Source of the DNA: Williamsia deligens | GTDB lineage: Bacteria; Actinomycetota; Actinomycetes; Mycobacteriales; Mycobacteriaceae | Reading direction: 5' to 3' | Assembly (NCBI RefSeq): GCF_024171765.1 | Contig: NZ_JAMTCI010000004.1 | Span: forward strand, 1-64,000 | Length of the DNA: 64,000 bases | Shown: positions 9,255 through 17,062 of the stretch, piece by piece | Numbering within the stretch: position 1 is the stretch's first letter | How the letters are laid out: every line of letters starts with the position of its first letter | Made by a program: the position numbers and the translations under genes | The notes under the pieces: model-generated | Seen by the model: only the letters and a program-made list of their open reading frames with translations | What the model was told of the DNA's origin: nothing | Database searches by the model: none

Positions 9255-9908
9255 ATGGCGACGTCACGCACGGCCACCGTCGCGGGCATCGATGTGCCCG
9301 ACTCACCGATCGTCCGCGCCACAACCGAGTTCATCCGCGAGCGCGAAGACGACCTTCTCTTCGACCACTCGGTACGAGTGTTCCTGTTCGGCGCTCTCCA
9401 GGGGCGGCGTCGCAACATCGATGTGGACCTCGAACTGCTCTACGTCGGCGCCATGTTCCATGACCTCGGGCTCACAGAGCCCTTTCGGAGCCAGTCGGCA
9501 CTGCGATTCGAGGTCGACGGAGCGAACGCCGCACGGGATTTCCTGCTCGAGCACGGTGCAGACGAGTTCGCCGCCCGCAAGGTGTGGCTGGGCATCGCAC
9601 TACACACCACTCCCGGCGTGCCCGAATTCCTGGACCCGGAGACCGCCCTGGTGACAGCTGGCGTCGAGACCGACGTCCTGGGCATCGGGCGCAGCGACCT
9701 CTCGCAGGAGGAGCTCGACGCGGTGACCGCCGCACACCCGCGTCCCGACTTCAAGCGACGGATTCTGCACGCCTTCACCGAGGGCGTGGAGAAGCGCCCC
9801 GGCAGCACCTTCGGGACCGTCAACGCCGATGTCCTGGCCCACTACGACCCGTCCTTCGTTCGCGAAGATTTCGTCGACATCATCCTGGCCAACAGCTGGC
9901 CCGAGTAA
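9255..9908 (+). CDS. HD-domain protein, cyanamide hydratase-like
   Basis: 217 residues. The HD metal-binding signature is visible: His38 in FDHSVRVFLFG, His69-Asp70 in GAMFHDLGL, and a later His in IALHTTPG. The layout matches the HD proteins related to fungal/plant cyanamide hydratase and uncharacterised bacterial relatives of about 200-220 residues. It is transcribed away from the GlxA-like regulator, so it may be that regulator's target. The physiological substrate cannot be read from the sequence. Confidence 0.75.
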   Translation: MATSRTATVAGIDVPDSPIVRATTEFIREREDDLLFDHSVRVFLFGALQGRRRNIDVDLELLYVGAMFHDLGLTEPFRSQSALRFEVDGANAARDFLLEHGADEFAARKVWLGIALHTTPGVPEFLDPETALVTAGVETDVLGIGRSDLSQEELDAVTAAHPRPDFKRRILHAFTEGVEKRPGSTFGTVNADVLAHYDPSFVREDFVDIILANSWPE

Positions 9909-10063
9909 GAAGCGCAACCAGCACCGGCTTTCGCAATCCCAGGGCTCATCCGAGACGTCGCCGACAGCCCGATGTCGACCCTCCGGGAACACTCAGCACC
10001 CTGACCAGGTATGTGGCTGACAACCAGGCTGCGGGCCGCCGACACCGGTGCTAGAAACTGGCC

Positions 10064-10729
10064 ATGGACCTGGTCGAACTGCTGCCCGCCTTTGTGCTCG
10101 CGGTCGTGGTGGTCACAGCGACCCCGGGTCCGGCGTTCGCTCTGATCGTGCAGCGCACGGCGGTGCGCGGTCTGCGCCATGGGCTCGCCACTCTGACTGG
10201 CACCGGCCTCGGGCTCTACACCTGGGTCCTGTTGGTGGCATCGGGCCTGGCAGTCGTCGCCGCGTCGGAGGTCGGCTTTGTCGTCCTCAAGATCGTCGGC
10301 ACGATCGTCCTGACCTGGTTGGCCCTACGCGCGTTCATGTCGTGGTGGCGTCTGCGTTCTGAGCCCACGACGCTGCACTCCGTTGCGTCGCCCGTATCCC
10401 CCATGTCTCCTCCGAGCTTCGGCGCGTCGCAGGTGATCCGCGCAGTCGCCGAAGGGTTCACGGTCCAGATGGCCAACCCCAAAGCGGCGATCTTCCTGCT
10501 CGCGTTGTACCCGCAATTCGTGCCTCACACGATGCCGCTGTTCCGAACGGCCGCGACCCTCGGCGTCGTTCAGGTCGCAGTCGAGAGCTCGCTCTACATC
10601 GCACTCGCGCTCGGGGTGAATCGCGCCGGCGAATGGTTCCGACGCTCAGTCGTGCGCCGCCGACTCGAGGCCGCCACCGGCACTGTTCTCCTGGCCCTGG
10701 GCCTGCGGCTCGCAGTCAGCCACCGTTGA
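10064..10729 (+). CDS. LysE/RhtB-family amino-acid exporter
   Basis: 221 residues, the usual family length. The N-terminus has the family hallmark TATPGPAFALIVQRTAVRG in the first transmembrane region, followed by further hydrophobic helices (GLYTWVLLVASGLAVVAA, VLKIVGTIVLTWLALRAF) and the conserved NPKAAIFLLALYPQF segment in the second half. Such proteins export amino acids or derivatives across the plasma membrane. It stands alone between an HD protein and a convergent gene. Substrate unknown. Confidence 0.85.
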   Translation: MDLVELLPAFVLAVVVVTATPGPAFALIVQRTAVRGLRHGLATLTGTGLGLYTWVLLVASGLAVVAASEVGFVVLKIVGTIVLTWLALRAFMSWWRLRSEPTTLHSVASPVSPMSPPSFGASQVIRAVAEGFTVQMANPKAAIFLLALYPQFVPHTMPLFRTAATLGVVQVAVESSLYIALALGVNRAGEWFRRSVVRRRLEAATGTVLLALGLRLAVSHR

Positions 10730-10893
10730 ACGAACCACCCACGCGTCGGGGGGTCGACGAAAGAGGGACGCCGAGGACGCCTGATGCGCCAGATCGACAA
10801 GCAGCCGTGCCCAGGCTGTCGGGTGTGATCCAGTCATCGATCGAGTGGGGTGTCCCCGGCGCCCCTCTTCGCCGTCAGCGCCCTGTCGACGTA

Positions 10894-12177
10894 CTAGGGC
10901 GTGATCCGGTGCGGCTGGACCATTCTCGGTAGGTGGACGCCGCTGTGAAGGTAGTTGTCCACTTCAGCGCGGGTCACGGGTGACCAATCGGATCGGAAGG
11001 ATGGGCCGATACCCGCGAGCGTGCCACCTCTGATGGTGCGCTTCTCGTACTCATACCGATAGTTGACCGCGGTGCCGGGGCCGAACTGGGTCTGCACCGG
11101 ATAGGACCCCGCAGGCACGGCTCGAGCGACGCGCAGCTCGACCTCGTCGGTGAGCTTGGCCTCGACCACGCCACCACCCTTACCGGGCTTGCTGACATTC
11201 CCGCCGGCGCCGACACCGGTGTTCGGTCCGGAAAGGTCGGGAACCGGGATTCCGGTGCCACCGCCCATCGGGTTGCCGGTGCTCACGTTCCAGAAGCCGC
11301 TGCGTGAGTCGCTGTTGGCCTCGCTGATGTCGACGGTCGAGGTGAGCGGATTGTGGTCGGGGGTGACCTGATCCGGGGTGAACACTCTTGTCGTGCCGTA
11401 CGACCGATCGGACGAAGTCATGCATCCGTTGTCGCAGCTGATGATGGAGGACCCGGGCACGTTCGCGCCGTCGGCCGTGCTTCCGATTCGGACAGGCATC
11501 CCTGCGGGGCCGGGGTCCTGGGTCCTCGCGTCCGGTTGGGGAGTCACTCGCTGGGACGGGGTCGACGACGGTGTTGCGGCGGTGGGGTTGTGGGCGCGTG
11601 TGTCAGGGATCGATGACGACGCGCTCCCCGGCTCGGACCTGGCGTGGGGTGAGGCATTCGTGCTTCCGTCAGCTCCCGAGCTCGACGGGCTGCCACTGCC
11701 GGACTGCCGTGCATTCGACGTTGTGCCGCTGGGCTTCTCGCGGAAGTCCGCGTGGCCACCGTTCGACTGAGCCCGCGGGGACGGCGAGACATCGCCGGGG
11801 CGAACCTTGTGGGCGCCCCGGTCGGGTTCGGCTCCGCTGCGAGGGTGGTCGTCGTTGAACGCGGTGTCGCCGGGCGTGGTCTTGTTCGGTCCGCGGTTCT
11901 GCTGGTACTGCGATGACGAACGACCAGTCGTGTTCTGCGAGGTTGACTGGTTCGACCCGCGGTTGCCGCTGCTCCGCGACGAGCTGCCGGTCGTCTTCTG
12001 GGGTGTGGCCTTGTTCGGTCCGCGGTTGCTGTGGCTGCTGGACCCGGACGCGGAACTGCCCGGCTTCGCCTCCGCGACACCAGCAACACCCACGCTGCCC
12101 TGCAGGACACCTACGAAGACCGCGGCAGCAGTGATGGCGCCGACGCCACCCACCCTCAGGCGGTGTGAACCATTCAT
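10894..12177 (-). CDS. Exported Ser/Gly/Pro-rich repeat protein
   Basis: 427 residues. The chosen start ATG 12177 sits 7 bases after an AAGGA ribosome-binding site; an ATG two codons earlier is too close to it. A signal peptide (residues 1 to about 37, ending GVAEA) is followed by about 200 low-complexity residues rich in Ser, Gly, Asn and Pro, in which NRGPNK/NRGSNQ occurs three times about 20-30 residues apart. A more ordered C-terminal domain has one CDNGC cysteine pair and an acidic/basic beta-like region (VEAKLTDEVELRVARAVPAG). It looks cell-wall or surface located. Family not recognised. Confidence 0.65.
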   Translation of the reverse strand: MNGSHRLRVGGVGAITAAAVFVGVLQGSVGVAGVAEAKPGSSASGSSSHSNRGPNKATPQKTTGSSSRSSGNRGSNQSTSQNTTGRSSSQYQQNRGPNKTTPGDTAFNDDHPRSGAEPDRGAHKVRPGDVSPSPRAQSNGGHADFREKPSGTTSNARQSGSGSPSSSGADGSTNASPHARSEPGSASSSIPDTRAHNPTAATPSSTPSQRVTPQPDARTQDPGPAGMPVRIGSTADGANVPGSSIISCDNGCMTSSDRSYGTTRVFTPDQVTPDHNPLTSTVDISEANSDSRSGFWNVSTGNPMGGGTGIPVPDLSGPNTGVGAGGNVSKPGKGGGVVEAKLTDEVELRVARAVPAGSYPVQTQFGPGTAVNYRYEYEKRTIRGGTLAGIGPSFRSDWSPVTRAEVDNYLHSGVHLPRMVQPHRITP

Positions 12178-12283
12178 GGTCATTTCCTTTCTCGCATCGA
12201 GGCCCACGACGTCACGACGCGGGCTGGTTCATCGGATGCAGCCGCCCGGGCAAAAAGTTCCCGCTGCCGATAGCTTTCTCGGG

Positions 12284-12738
12284 GTGAAGATCACCGTCCG
12301 CGCCCTCATGGGCATCGTTGCCCTGGTCGGATCGACGGTCGGCTTTGCCGGGGCGCTGGGATGGCGATACGCCACCCGCCGCCTCGTGGTGATCGACAAC
12401 CCGCCCACCACCACACCCGGCAGCAAGGGCTTCATGTTCACCTTCGACACGGTGGATGTCGTTGCAGGACCGCGGTGGTGGCCCGGCTTGCTCCTGTTGC
12501 CGGCGACCGGGGTCGTCGTCGCCGCCCTCATGCTGACGCACGAAGTCGCCCGTCCGTCCTCGTGCGCATCAACGACAGGTCATCCGCTGCGGGATCGGTC
12601 ACGACTCCCCTGACCGACAGCCACTGGGACCGCGAATGGGCGCCGATCGGACTGTGGTTTCCCGTCATCGGGATCCTCAGCGCACTACTCATCACCACGA
12701 CGCTGTATGCCGCGTACCGACTGACACACCGCCACTAG
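12284..12738 (+). pseudogene. Small membrane protein gene with probable frameshift
   Basis: GTG 12284 opens a frame with two membrane segments (VRALMGIVALVGSTVGFAGA and WWPGLLLLPATGVVVAALML) ending at 12613. The frame ending at 12738 supplies what looks like the third segment (IGLWFPVIGILSALLITTTL) of the same protein, joining at about 12545-12560. With a one-step frame correction it would be a membrane protein of about 150 residues with three helices. It could instead be a truncated protein as read. It is divergent from the exported repeat protein and shares its promoter region (12178-12283). Function unknown. Confidence 0.45.
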
Positions 12739-12799
12739 AGTCACCCGCGGCGGCCACCCCCGCTGATACCCGTCTCGCCAGACAGCGCACCGAACCGGC

Positions 12800-13312
12800 T
12801 CACGTCGACTGTGGCTGTTGCCCTTCGTCGACGGCAGCGCTTGCGAGTATCTGCTCGACAAGAATGTCCGCGTGGCCGGCGTGCCGGGCCAGCTCTTCGA
12901 TCATGTGCAGGCCTATCCAGTGAAAGGTCACCTCACCACGACGGTAGTGAACGAATCGGTCTGTCGGATCGGGCGTCTGCGCGATGAGTCGAGATCGGTC
13001 GGCCGCCGCTTCGAATTCCGCGATGACATCGCCGAGCGATTGATCAGGGTCTATTAGCCAGCCCTGTTCGTCGCCGACCGCATACCCATCGCAGTCGGCC
13101 TCGGGGAGACCAGCGACGGTCCGCTGAAACCAGACCCTCTCGGCCGCAGCACAATGCTTCACAAGAGCGATCGGGGTGGTCAGTGACGGCACCAGGCGAG
13201 ACCGGCTCTGCGTGTCGGTCAAGCGGGCCACCGAGGAGATCAGGGCGGCGCGATTTGCGTCGAGGACACCCGAGACCTGTGCATCCATCATTGCCAGGAG
13301 GCTACTGGCCAT
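12800..13312 (-). CDS. DinB-family protein (DUF664-like)
   Basis: 170 residues from ATG 13312; codons upstream in frame are arginine/serine-rich and antisense-like. The four-helix DinB/YfiT fold is indicated by three spaced metal-type histidines: His in IALVKHCAAAERVWF, His in TFHWIGLHMIEELARH and the following HAGHADILVEQI. Members include mycothiol- and bacillithiol-dependent transferases and many uncharacterised proteins, so a thiol-dependent role is plausible in a mycothiol producer. It converges on the small membrane gene to its left. Confidence 0.75.
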   Translation of the reverse strand: MASSLLAMMDAQVSGVLDANRAALISSVARLTDTQSRSRLVPSLTTPIALVKHCAAAERVWFQRTVAGLPEADCDGYAVGDEQGWLIDPDQSLGDVIAEFEAAADRSRLIAQTPDPTDRFVHYRRGEVTFHWIGLHMIEELARHAGHADILVEQILASAAVDEGQQPQST

Positions 13313-13489
13313 CGATTCGCGAACAGCGTCACGAACTCCGAATCGTTTGCCATGGCGGGACGAAGAGTTGGCCGCCGAACGCGCGATCACCGCCTCGTCC
13401 GACCCCCAGCGGCGGGGTTGCGACAACCATCGCGTCGCCTTATCGTACGAATGCACGGTATACGGTCGGGGTCGACTCCAGGAGCAGAG

Positions 13490-13867
13490 ATGCACAGCAC
13501 AGCACGAGCATTGGCCTTCGCTACCGCGGCCGCAGCGGCGGTCGCGACATCGGCGGGGGTGGCGGCAGCCGCTCCGACAGGGTCAGCGGGCGGCGTCGGC
13601 GCCGACCTCGTCGCGGTCTCGAACAAGGTCTCCTTCTCCTGCGGGCTGAACGTGACCAACAACGGTCCGGAGACCGCCCGATCGGTCGCCGTGTACGCGC
13701 CGCCGTTCGGACTGCGCTCACTGGGCGACATCGCGCCCGGGCAGACGAAGTCCTCGCTACAGATCTGTTTCCGCAACGACGGTGCGCCGAAATTCGAGTA
13801 CGCCGTCTCGACGACGTTCGACCCCGACTACGGCAACAACGGCGCCCAGGTGAACCCTCCGCTGTGA
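13490..13867 (+). CDS. Small secreted protein, paralogue of the next gene
   Basis: 125 residues from ATG 13490, preceded by AGGAG at a 6-7 base spacing. A clear signal peptide (alanine-rich, ending AGVAAAAP) leads to a beta-rich mature domain with VTNNGPETARSVAV, IAPGQTKSSLQICF and a DYGNNG tail. This pattern (NNGP near the start, LxPGQ in the middle, N-N near the end) resembles immunoglobulin-like CARDB/DUF11 modules. One cysteine pair (FSCGL, QICFR) probably forms a disulfide. Function unknown. Confidence 0.7.
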   Translation: MHSTARALAFATAAAAAVATSAGVAAAAPTGSAGGVGADLVAVSNKVSFSCGLNVTNNGPETARSVAVYAPPFGLRSLGDIAPGQTKSSLQICFRNDGAPKFEYAVSTTFDPDYGNNGAQVNPPL

Positions 13868-13913
13868 CGCACCGCCGACCGACAAGAACCAGCACGCCAT
13901 CAGAGGAGCATCG

Positions 13914-14288
13914 ATGAGCAGGATCGTGGCTACGGCATGCGCAGCCCTTGCGGTCGCCACTGGGCTCACCGCAGGGATCTCCACGGCGTCCGCCGCCCCA
14001 CTTGTCGCGGATCTCGCGGTGTATCGACTCCCGACAGTGGCCGGCCAGGATTGCACCCTCGGGGTGACGAACAATGGCCCCGACACGGTCGAGGTGCTCC
14101 TCTCCCCCGCGTACCCGATCGAGAAGGGCTATTACCGGCAGCTGGGGACGCTCGCAGCCGGGCAATCGACCTCCACCAGCTTCACCTCGTGCGGTGGCCA
14201 GGCCAGCTATCACCCGGACTTCCTCTACGTGTCGGGGGCGAGCCGAGATCCCAACCCCCTCAACAACGTCTTCCTGCTCCATCTGTGA
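13914..14288 (+). CDS. Small secreted protein, paralogue of the previous gene
   Basis: 124 residues, with AGAGGAG upstream of ATG 13914. Signal peptide ends TASAAP. The mature part repeats the neighbour's plan: one cysteine just before VTNNGPDTVEVLL, then LGTLAAGQSTSTSFTSC, then DPNPLNN near the end. The gene begins 46 bases after the paralogue's stop, and the pair is probably a tandem duplication expressed together. A hairpin right after the stop may end the transcript. Function unknown. Confidence 0.7.
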   Translation: MSRIVATACAALAVATGLTAGISTASAAPLVADLAVYRLPTVAGQDCTLGVTNNGPDTVEVLLSPAYPIEKGYYRQLGTLAAGQSTSTSFTSCGGQASYHPDFLYVSGASRDPNPLNNVFLLHL

Positions 14289-14291
14289 AGT

Positions 14292-14306
14292 GATCCCCGG
14301 GGGATC
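14292..14306. terminator. Candidate terminator hairpin
   Basis: GATCCCC and GGGGATC arms around one base, 4 bases after the stop of the secreted-protein gene; flanking AAGT and ACTT could extend the stem with a small bulge. There is no run of T, as is common in high-GC actinobacteria. Confidence 0.45.
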
Positions 14307-14589
14307 CCGACTTCTCAGAGTCGTCGACCACGGGTTTCGTCGGCCTATGTCGGTCGATCCGGTGCGGAACAGCCCTCGTTGACAGTTCCTTTCGATCTGC
14401 CCGTCGCCGACCTGTAGCAACTTGCCGGTGCAACTCGCCCCACAATCCCCATGACTCCCGGTCCACACGGTTACCACCGCGGGCAGAAAGCAATCCCCAC
14501 TGGCGACGAACTCCGGGATATATCTTTGACCACGCATTAGAAACAGGGCGACAAGTCACTCGAGACACGCGACATCACAGGCGGGCGCC
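14307..14589. other. Intergenic region without recognised features
   Basis: About 280 bases between the secreted-protein pair and the DUF4436 gene. No coding frame looks real on either strand. It probably holds the promoter of the downstream gene, but I cannot point to a convincing -10/-35 pair or operator. Confidence 0.35.
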
Positions 14590-15414
14590 ATGACCAGAGC
14601 TCGAGTCACGACGATGGCCCTCGTTGCGCTGGTCGTCGTCATCTACGGCGCCGTGGTGACCGCCTACGCCACCAGCGGCGGCGACCCGTCCACCACCGAC
14701 ACCCGGCAACCTTCCGCCAACGGCGTACTGGTCTACCTCGACCTGGATGGCCTCGACGGCGACACCTACTCCCTCGACACCCGCGTCTCGGTATACCCCG
14801 GGAAGGACCATCTCGACAGCGATGGCCGACTGGACCGGGCCATGACGGTCAGCGTCACCCCCGCCGCCTCCACCGACACCATGACCTTCCCCGCCGGTAC
14901 ACGCGCAGGATCGCGCCCGCTGACGCTCTACATCGACGGTGACATCCACCGGTGGCCGTTCGACACCTACAACGCCACCGGCCTGCAAGTGCGCGTCACC
15001 TCCGACGGCAGTGTCGTGCCGGCCGAAGTCGTCGTCACCAACTTGATGACCTCCTGGGCCGTCCACCAACACGACGTCGACAGCAGCGCCACCGGCAACG
15101 CCATCACCATCAGCGCGGCCCGCACCCCGGCAGTCATCGGGTTCGCCCTCGCCCTGTGCGTCGTGTTGCTCGTACTGCCCACCCTGACCTTGTTCGTCGC
15201 GATCAGTACCCTGCGCCGGCGCAAGCAATTCCTGCCACCCATCGTCACCTGGTTCGCCGTGATGCTCTTCGCCGTCATCCCCCTGCGCAACCTGTTCCCC
15301 GGAAACCCACCCATCGGCTCCTGGGTCGACTACACCGTCGTCCTCTGGGTTGTCGTCGGCCTCACCGTCGCGCTCACCCTCTACATCACCGCGTGGTGGA
15401 AACACGGACAGTGA
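14590..15414 (+). CDS. DUF4436-type membrane protein
   Basis: 274 residues. One N-terminal membrane anchor (VTTMALVALVVVIYGAVVTA), a beta-rich extracytoplasmic domain with the conserved RPLTLYIDGDIHRWPFDTY block and paired FPAGTRAGS, then three C-terminal helices (IGFALALCVVLLVLPTLTLF, FAVMLFAVIPLRNLFPG, YTVVLWVVVGLTVALTLYIT). This order matches the actinobacterial DUF4436 family. Biochemical role unknown. It lies in a run of secreted or membrane proteins, with no clear operon partner. Confidence 0.75.
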   Translation: MTRARVTTMALVALVVVIYGAVVTAYATSGGDPSTTDTRQPSANGVLVYLDLDGLDGDTYSLDTRVSVYPGKDHLDSDGRLDRAMTVSVTPAASTDTMTFPAGTRAGSRPLTLYIDGDIHRWPFDTYNATGLQVRVTSDGSVVPAEVVVTNLMTSWAVHQHDVDSSATGNAITISAARTPAVIGFALALCVVLLVLPTLTLFVAISTLRRRKQFLPPIVTWFAVMLFAVIPLRNLFPGNPPIGSWVDYTVVLWVVVGLTVALTLYITAWWKHGQ

Positions 15415-15501
15415 CGAACTCCCAGAGCTTCTTTGAGATGGGTAGACCTCCGGGGTAGGACCGCGCGATTCCGCTCGCAGCGAATCAGGTGCTTCACGTT
15501 C

Positions 15502-15525
15502 TGTAAGCATGTAATCATGTAATCA
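15502..15525. promoter_or_regulatory. Three tandem 8-bp repeats (TGTAAKCA)
   Basis: TGTAAGCA, TGTAATCA and TGTAATCA follow each other without a gap, ending 18 bases before the start codon of the gene at 15544 and just upstream of its GAAGGAG ribosome-binding site. Perfect 8-bp phasing in an otherwise GC-rich tract suggests a cooperative operator, perhaps for the downstream protein itself. Confidence 0.5.
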
Positions 15526-15543
15526 CGCAACGAAGGAGCAGAC

Positions 15544-16098
15544 ATGACGAAGCAAGGAAGTCGCGGCGGAGGACGCCGCGGCGGGTGGCAACAGGCCGAA
15601 CTCCCCGACGCGAGCGACGCCTCGGCATGGTTCGTCGGCCGCCTGCCCGACGACTGGTTCGACGGCTCCCCCGAGGTCGTCGTCGATCGCGACGAGATCA
15701 CCGTCGTCGGAACGTTGACCGCTCCCGACGCCGACGGTGACGGCACCGCAGCCGCCCAGGGTCGAGCGTCACGGTTCCGGGAGGACACACGAACGCAGCG
15801 GATGACCATCGCCGACGAGGCGCAGGCGCGCTACGGGCGCACGGTGTCCTGGGGTGTGCGCATCGGTGGTCACCGAATCATGTTCACCCACCTTGCCGTT
15901 CCGGTGATGACGCGTCTTCGTCAGTCCGAACGGCAGGTCCTCGACACCCTCGTCGACGCGGGGGTCGCGCGCTCGCGCGCCGACGCGGTGGCGTGGTCGG
16001 TCAAGTTGGTCGGCGAACACACCGAGGCCTGGCTCACCGAACTGCGGGAGGCCATGGACTCCGTGGACACCCTGCGAGCCCAGGGCCCGCAGATCTGA
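15544..16098 (+). CDS. Conserved hypothetical protein behind tandem operator-like repeats
   Basis: 184 residues with strong GAAGGAG upstream. The N-terminus is Gly/Arg-rich (GSRGGGRRGGW), the middle has an acidic beta-like stretch (SPEVVVDRDEITVVGTL), and the C-terminal half is predicted helical with LRQSERQVLDTLVDAGVARS followed by RADAVAWSVKLVGEH. The last part resembles a short ribbon-helix-helix or helical DNA-binding segment (arginine, DTLVDAGVARSRADAVAW pattern), which fits the repeats just upstream. No enzyme motif is visible. I do not recognise a named family. Confidence 0.65.
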   Translation: MTKQGSRGGGRRGGWQQAELPDASDASAWFVGRLPDDWFDGSPEVVVDRDEITVVGTLTAPDADGDGTAAAQGRASRFREDTRTQRMTIADEAQARYGRTVSWGVRIGGHRIMFTHLAVPVMTRLRQSERQVLDTLVDAGVARSRADAVAWSVKLVGEHTEAWLTELREAMDSVDTLRAQGPQI

Positions 16099-16099
16099 G

Positions 16100-16510
16100 T
16101 CAGTCGTTCGGTCGAGCGAGTAGTGCGCCGAGGCCGCCCACGACAGCTGAGACCGCGACACCTGTCGACAGGACACTGGTCCTGATGCCGAGGTCTTGGC
16201 GGACACCGGACGCAATGAAAGCCACCGCATCGACCGAGTCCATGACGACATTCAGCTTCAAGAAGGCACGCGGGTCGGTGACGCTGTCCAGGCGGAGAAG
16301 TCCCAGCCCCAGAGCGGCGTTGCGGATCGCGAACATCCGGCCGTAAGCCACCGCCGGCGTTCCGCGCAGCTGCATCCCGAACACCTTGGCCACCGCCCCC
16401 GGGGTCACGAGGTGGCTCATCGCCACGAGGAATCGGCCGGTGGTGAGCAGTGTCAGCCACACGGAGGGCGCAACAACTGTTCGTGATGGGGTTCCTGAGC
16501 TCACGGACAT
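16100..16510 (-). CDS. Small membrane protein, divergent from HxlR regulator
   Basis: 136 residues from ATG 16510; the longer open frame upstream is proline-rich and antisense-like. Hydrophobic stretches at about residues 15-35 (WLTLLTTGRFLVAMSHLV), 60-75 (IRNAALGLGLL), 88-100 and 110-132 (VLSTGVAVSAVVGGLGALLA) suggest about four membrane segments. It is divergent from, and shares a 130-base regulatory region with, an HxlR-family gene, so it is probably that regulator's target. Function unknown. Confidence 0.6.
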   Translation of the reverse strand: MSVSSGTPSRTVVAPSVWLTLLTTGRFLVAMSHLVTPGAVAKVFGMQLRGTPAVAYGRMFAIRNAALGLGLLRLDSVTDPRAFLKLNVVMDSVDAVAFIASGVRQDLGIRTSVLSTGVAVSAVVGGLGALLARPND

Positions 16511-16578
16511 GCGAGGACTCGCTTTCGTCGGACGAGGTGGTGGTGGCAGGAAATGTTTGGACCCCGGCGGGGTGTGCA

Positions 16579-16622
16579 TAGCTAGCAAAACACTAGTTGC
16601 TATTGTTTTACAAGTAGCTAGC
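16579..16622. promoter_or_regulatory. Duplicated TAGCTAGC motif in HxlR intergenic region
   Basis: Two perfect TAGCTAGC copies (16579-16586 and 16615-16622) flank an AT-rich core containing AAAACA and TTGTTTTAC, in the divergent region between the membrane-protein gene and the HxlR gene. A likely HxlR operator overlapping both promoters. Confidence 0.4.
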
Positions 16623-16641
16623 CCGAGCGTAGCCTTCTCCC

Positions 16642-17040
16642 ATGTCTGACTCTGACGGGGCCTCAGTGGCCACGGCCGGACACCTCGATCCGTATTGCCC
16701 ATACTTCGCAGCTGCGATGGGCGTTGTGGGGAAGAGATGGGCCGGCGAGGTTCTCCGGGCGCTCATCCCCGATCCCCTGCGTTTCGGCGCCTTGGCGTCT
16801 GCGATTCCCGGTCTCACGGAGAGCACGTTGTCGCTGCGCCTCAAGGAACTCGAAGCCGCCGAGCTGGTCGGTCGGGTCGTGCACTCGGAGCGCCCGGTTC
16901 GAGTGGAGTACAGGCTCACGGCCAAGGGGCGGGCACTCGGCGCCGTGTTGCTCGACCTGAATTCGTGGGCCCTCGAATGGATGACGCCGGTCACGGCGCC
17001 CCCCGCAGTGACCGCAACGTCGCCCGTCCCTCCCACCTGA
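16642..17040 (+). CDS. HxlR-family winged-helix transcriptional regulator
   Basis: 132 residues. HxlR hallmarks: N-terminal cysteine in DPYCPYFAAAMGVVGKRWAGEVL, the recognition region LRFGALASAIPGLTESTLSLRLKELEAAELV, and the wing RPVRVEYRLTAKGRAL. The N-terminal cysteine sits where redox- or electrophile-sensing HxlR proteins carry theirs. It is divergent from a small membrane-protein gene and probably controls both genes through the repeated motif between them. Confidence 0.85.
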   Translation: MSDSDGASVATAGHLDPYCPYFAAAMGVVGKRWAGEVLRALIPDPLRFGALASAIPGLTESTLSLRLKELEAAELVGRVVHSERPVRVEYRLTAKGRALGAVLLDLNSWALEWMTPVTAPPAVTATSPVPPT

Positions 17041-17062
17041 CTCGAACCCCTAGTCTTCGGGC

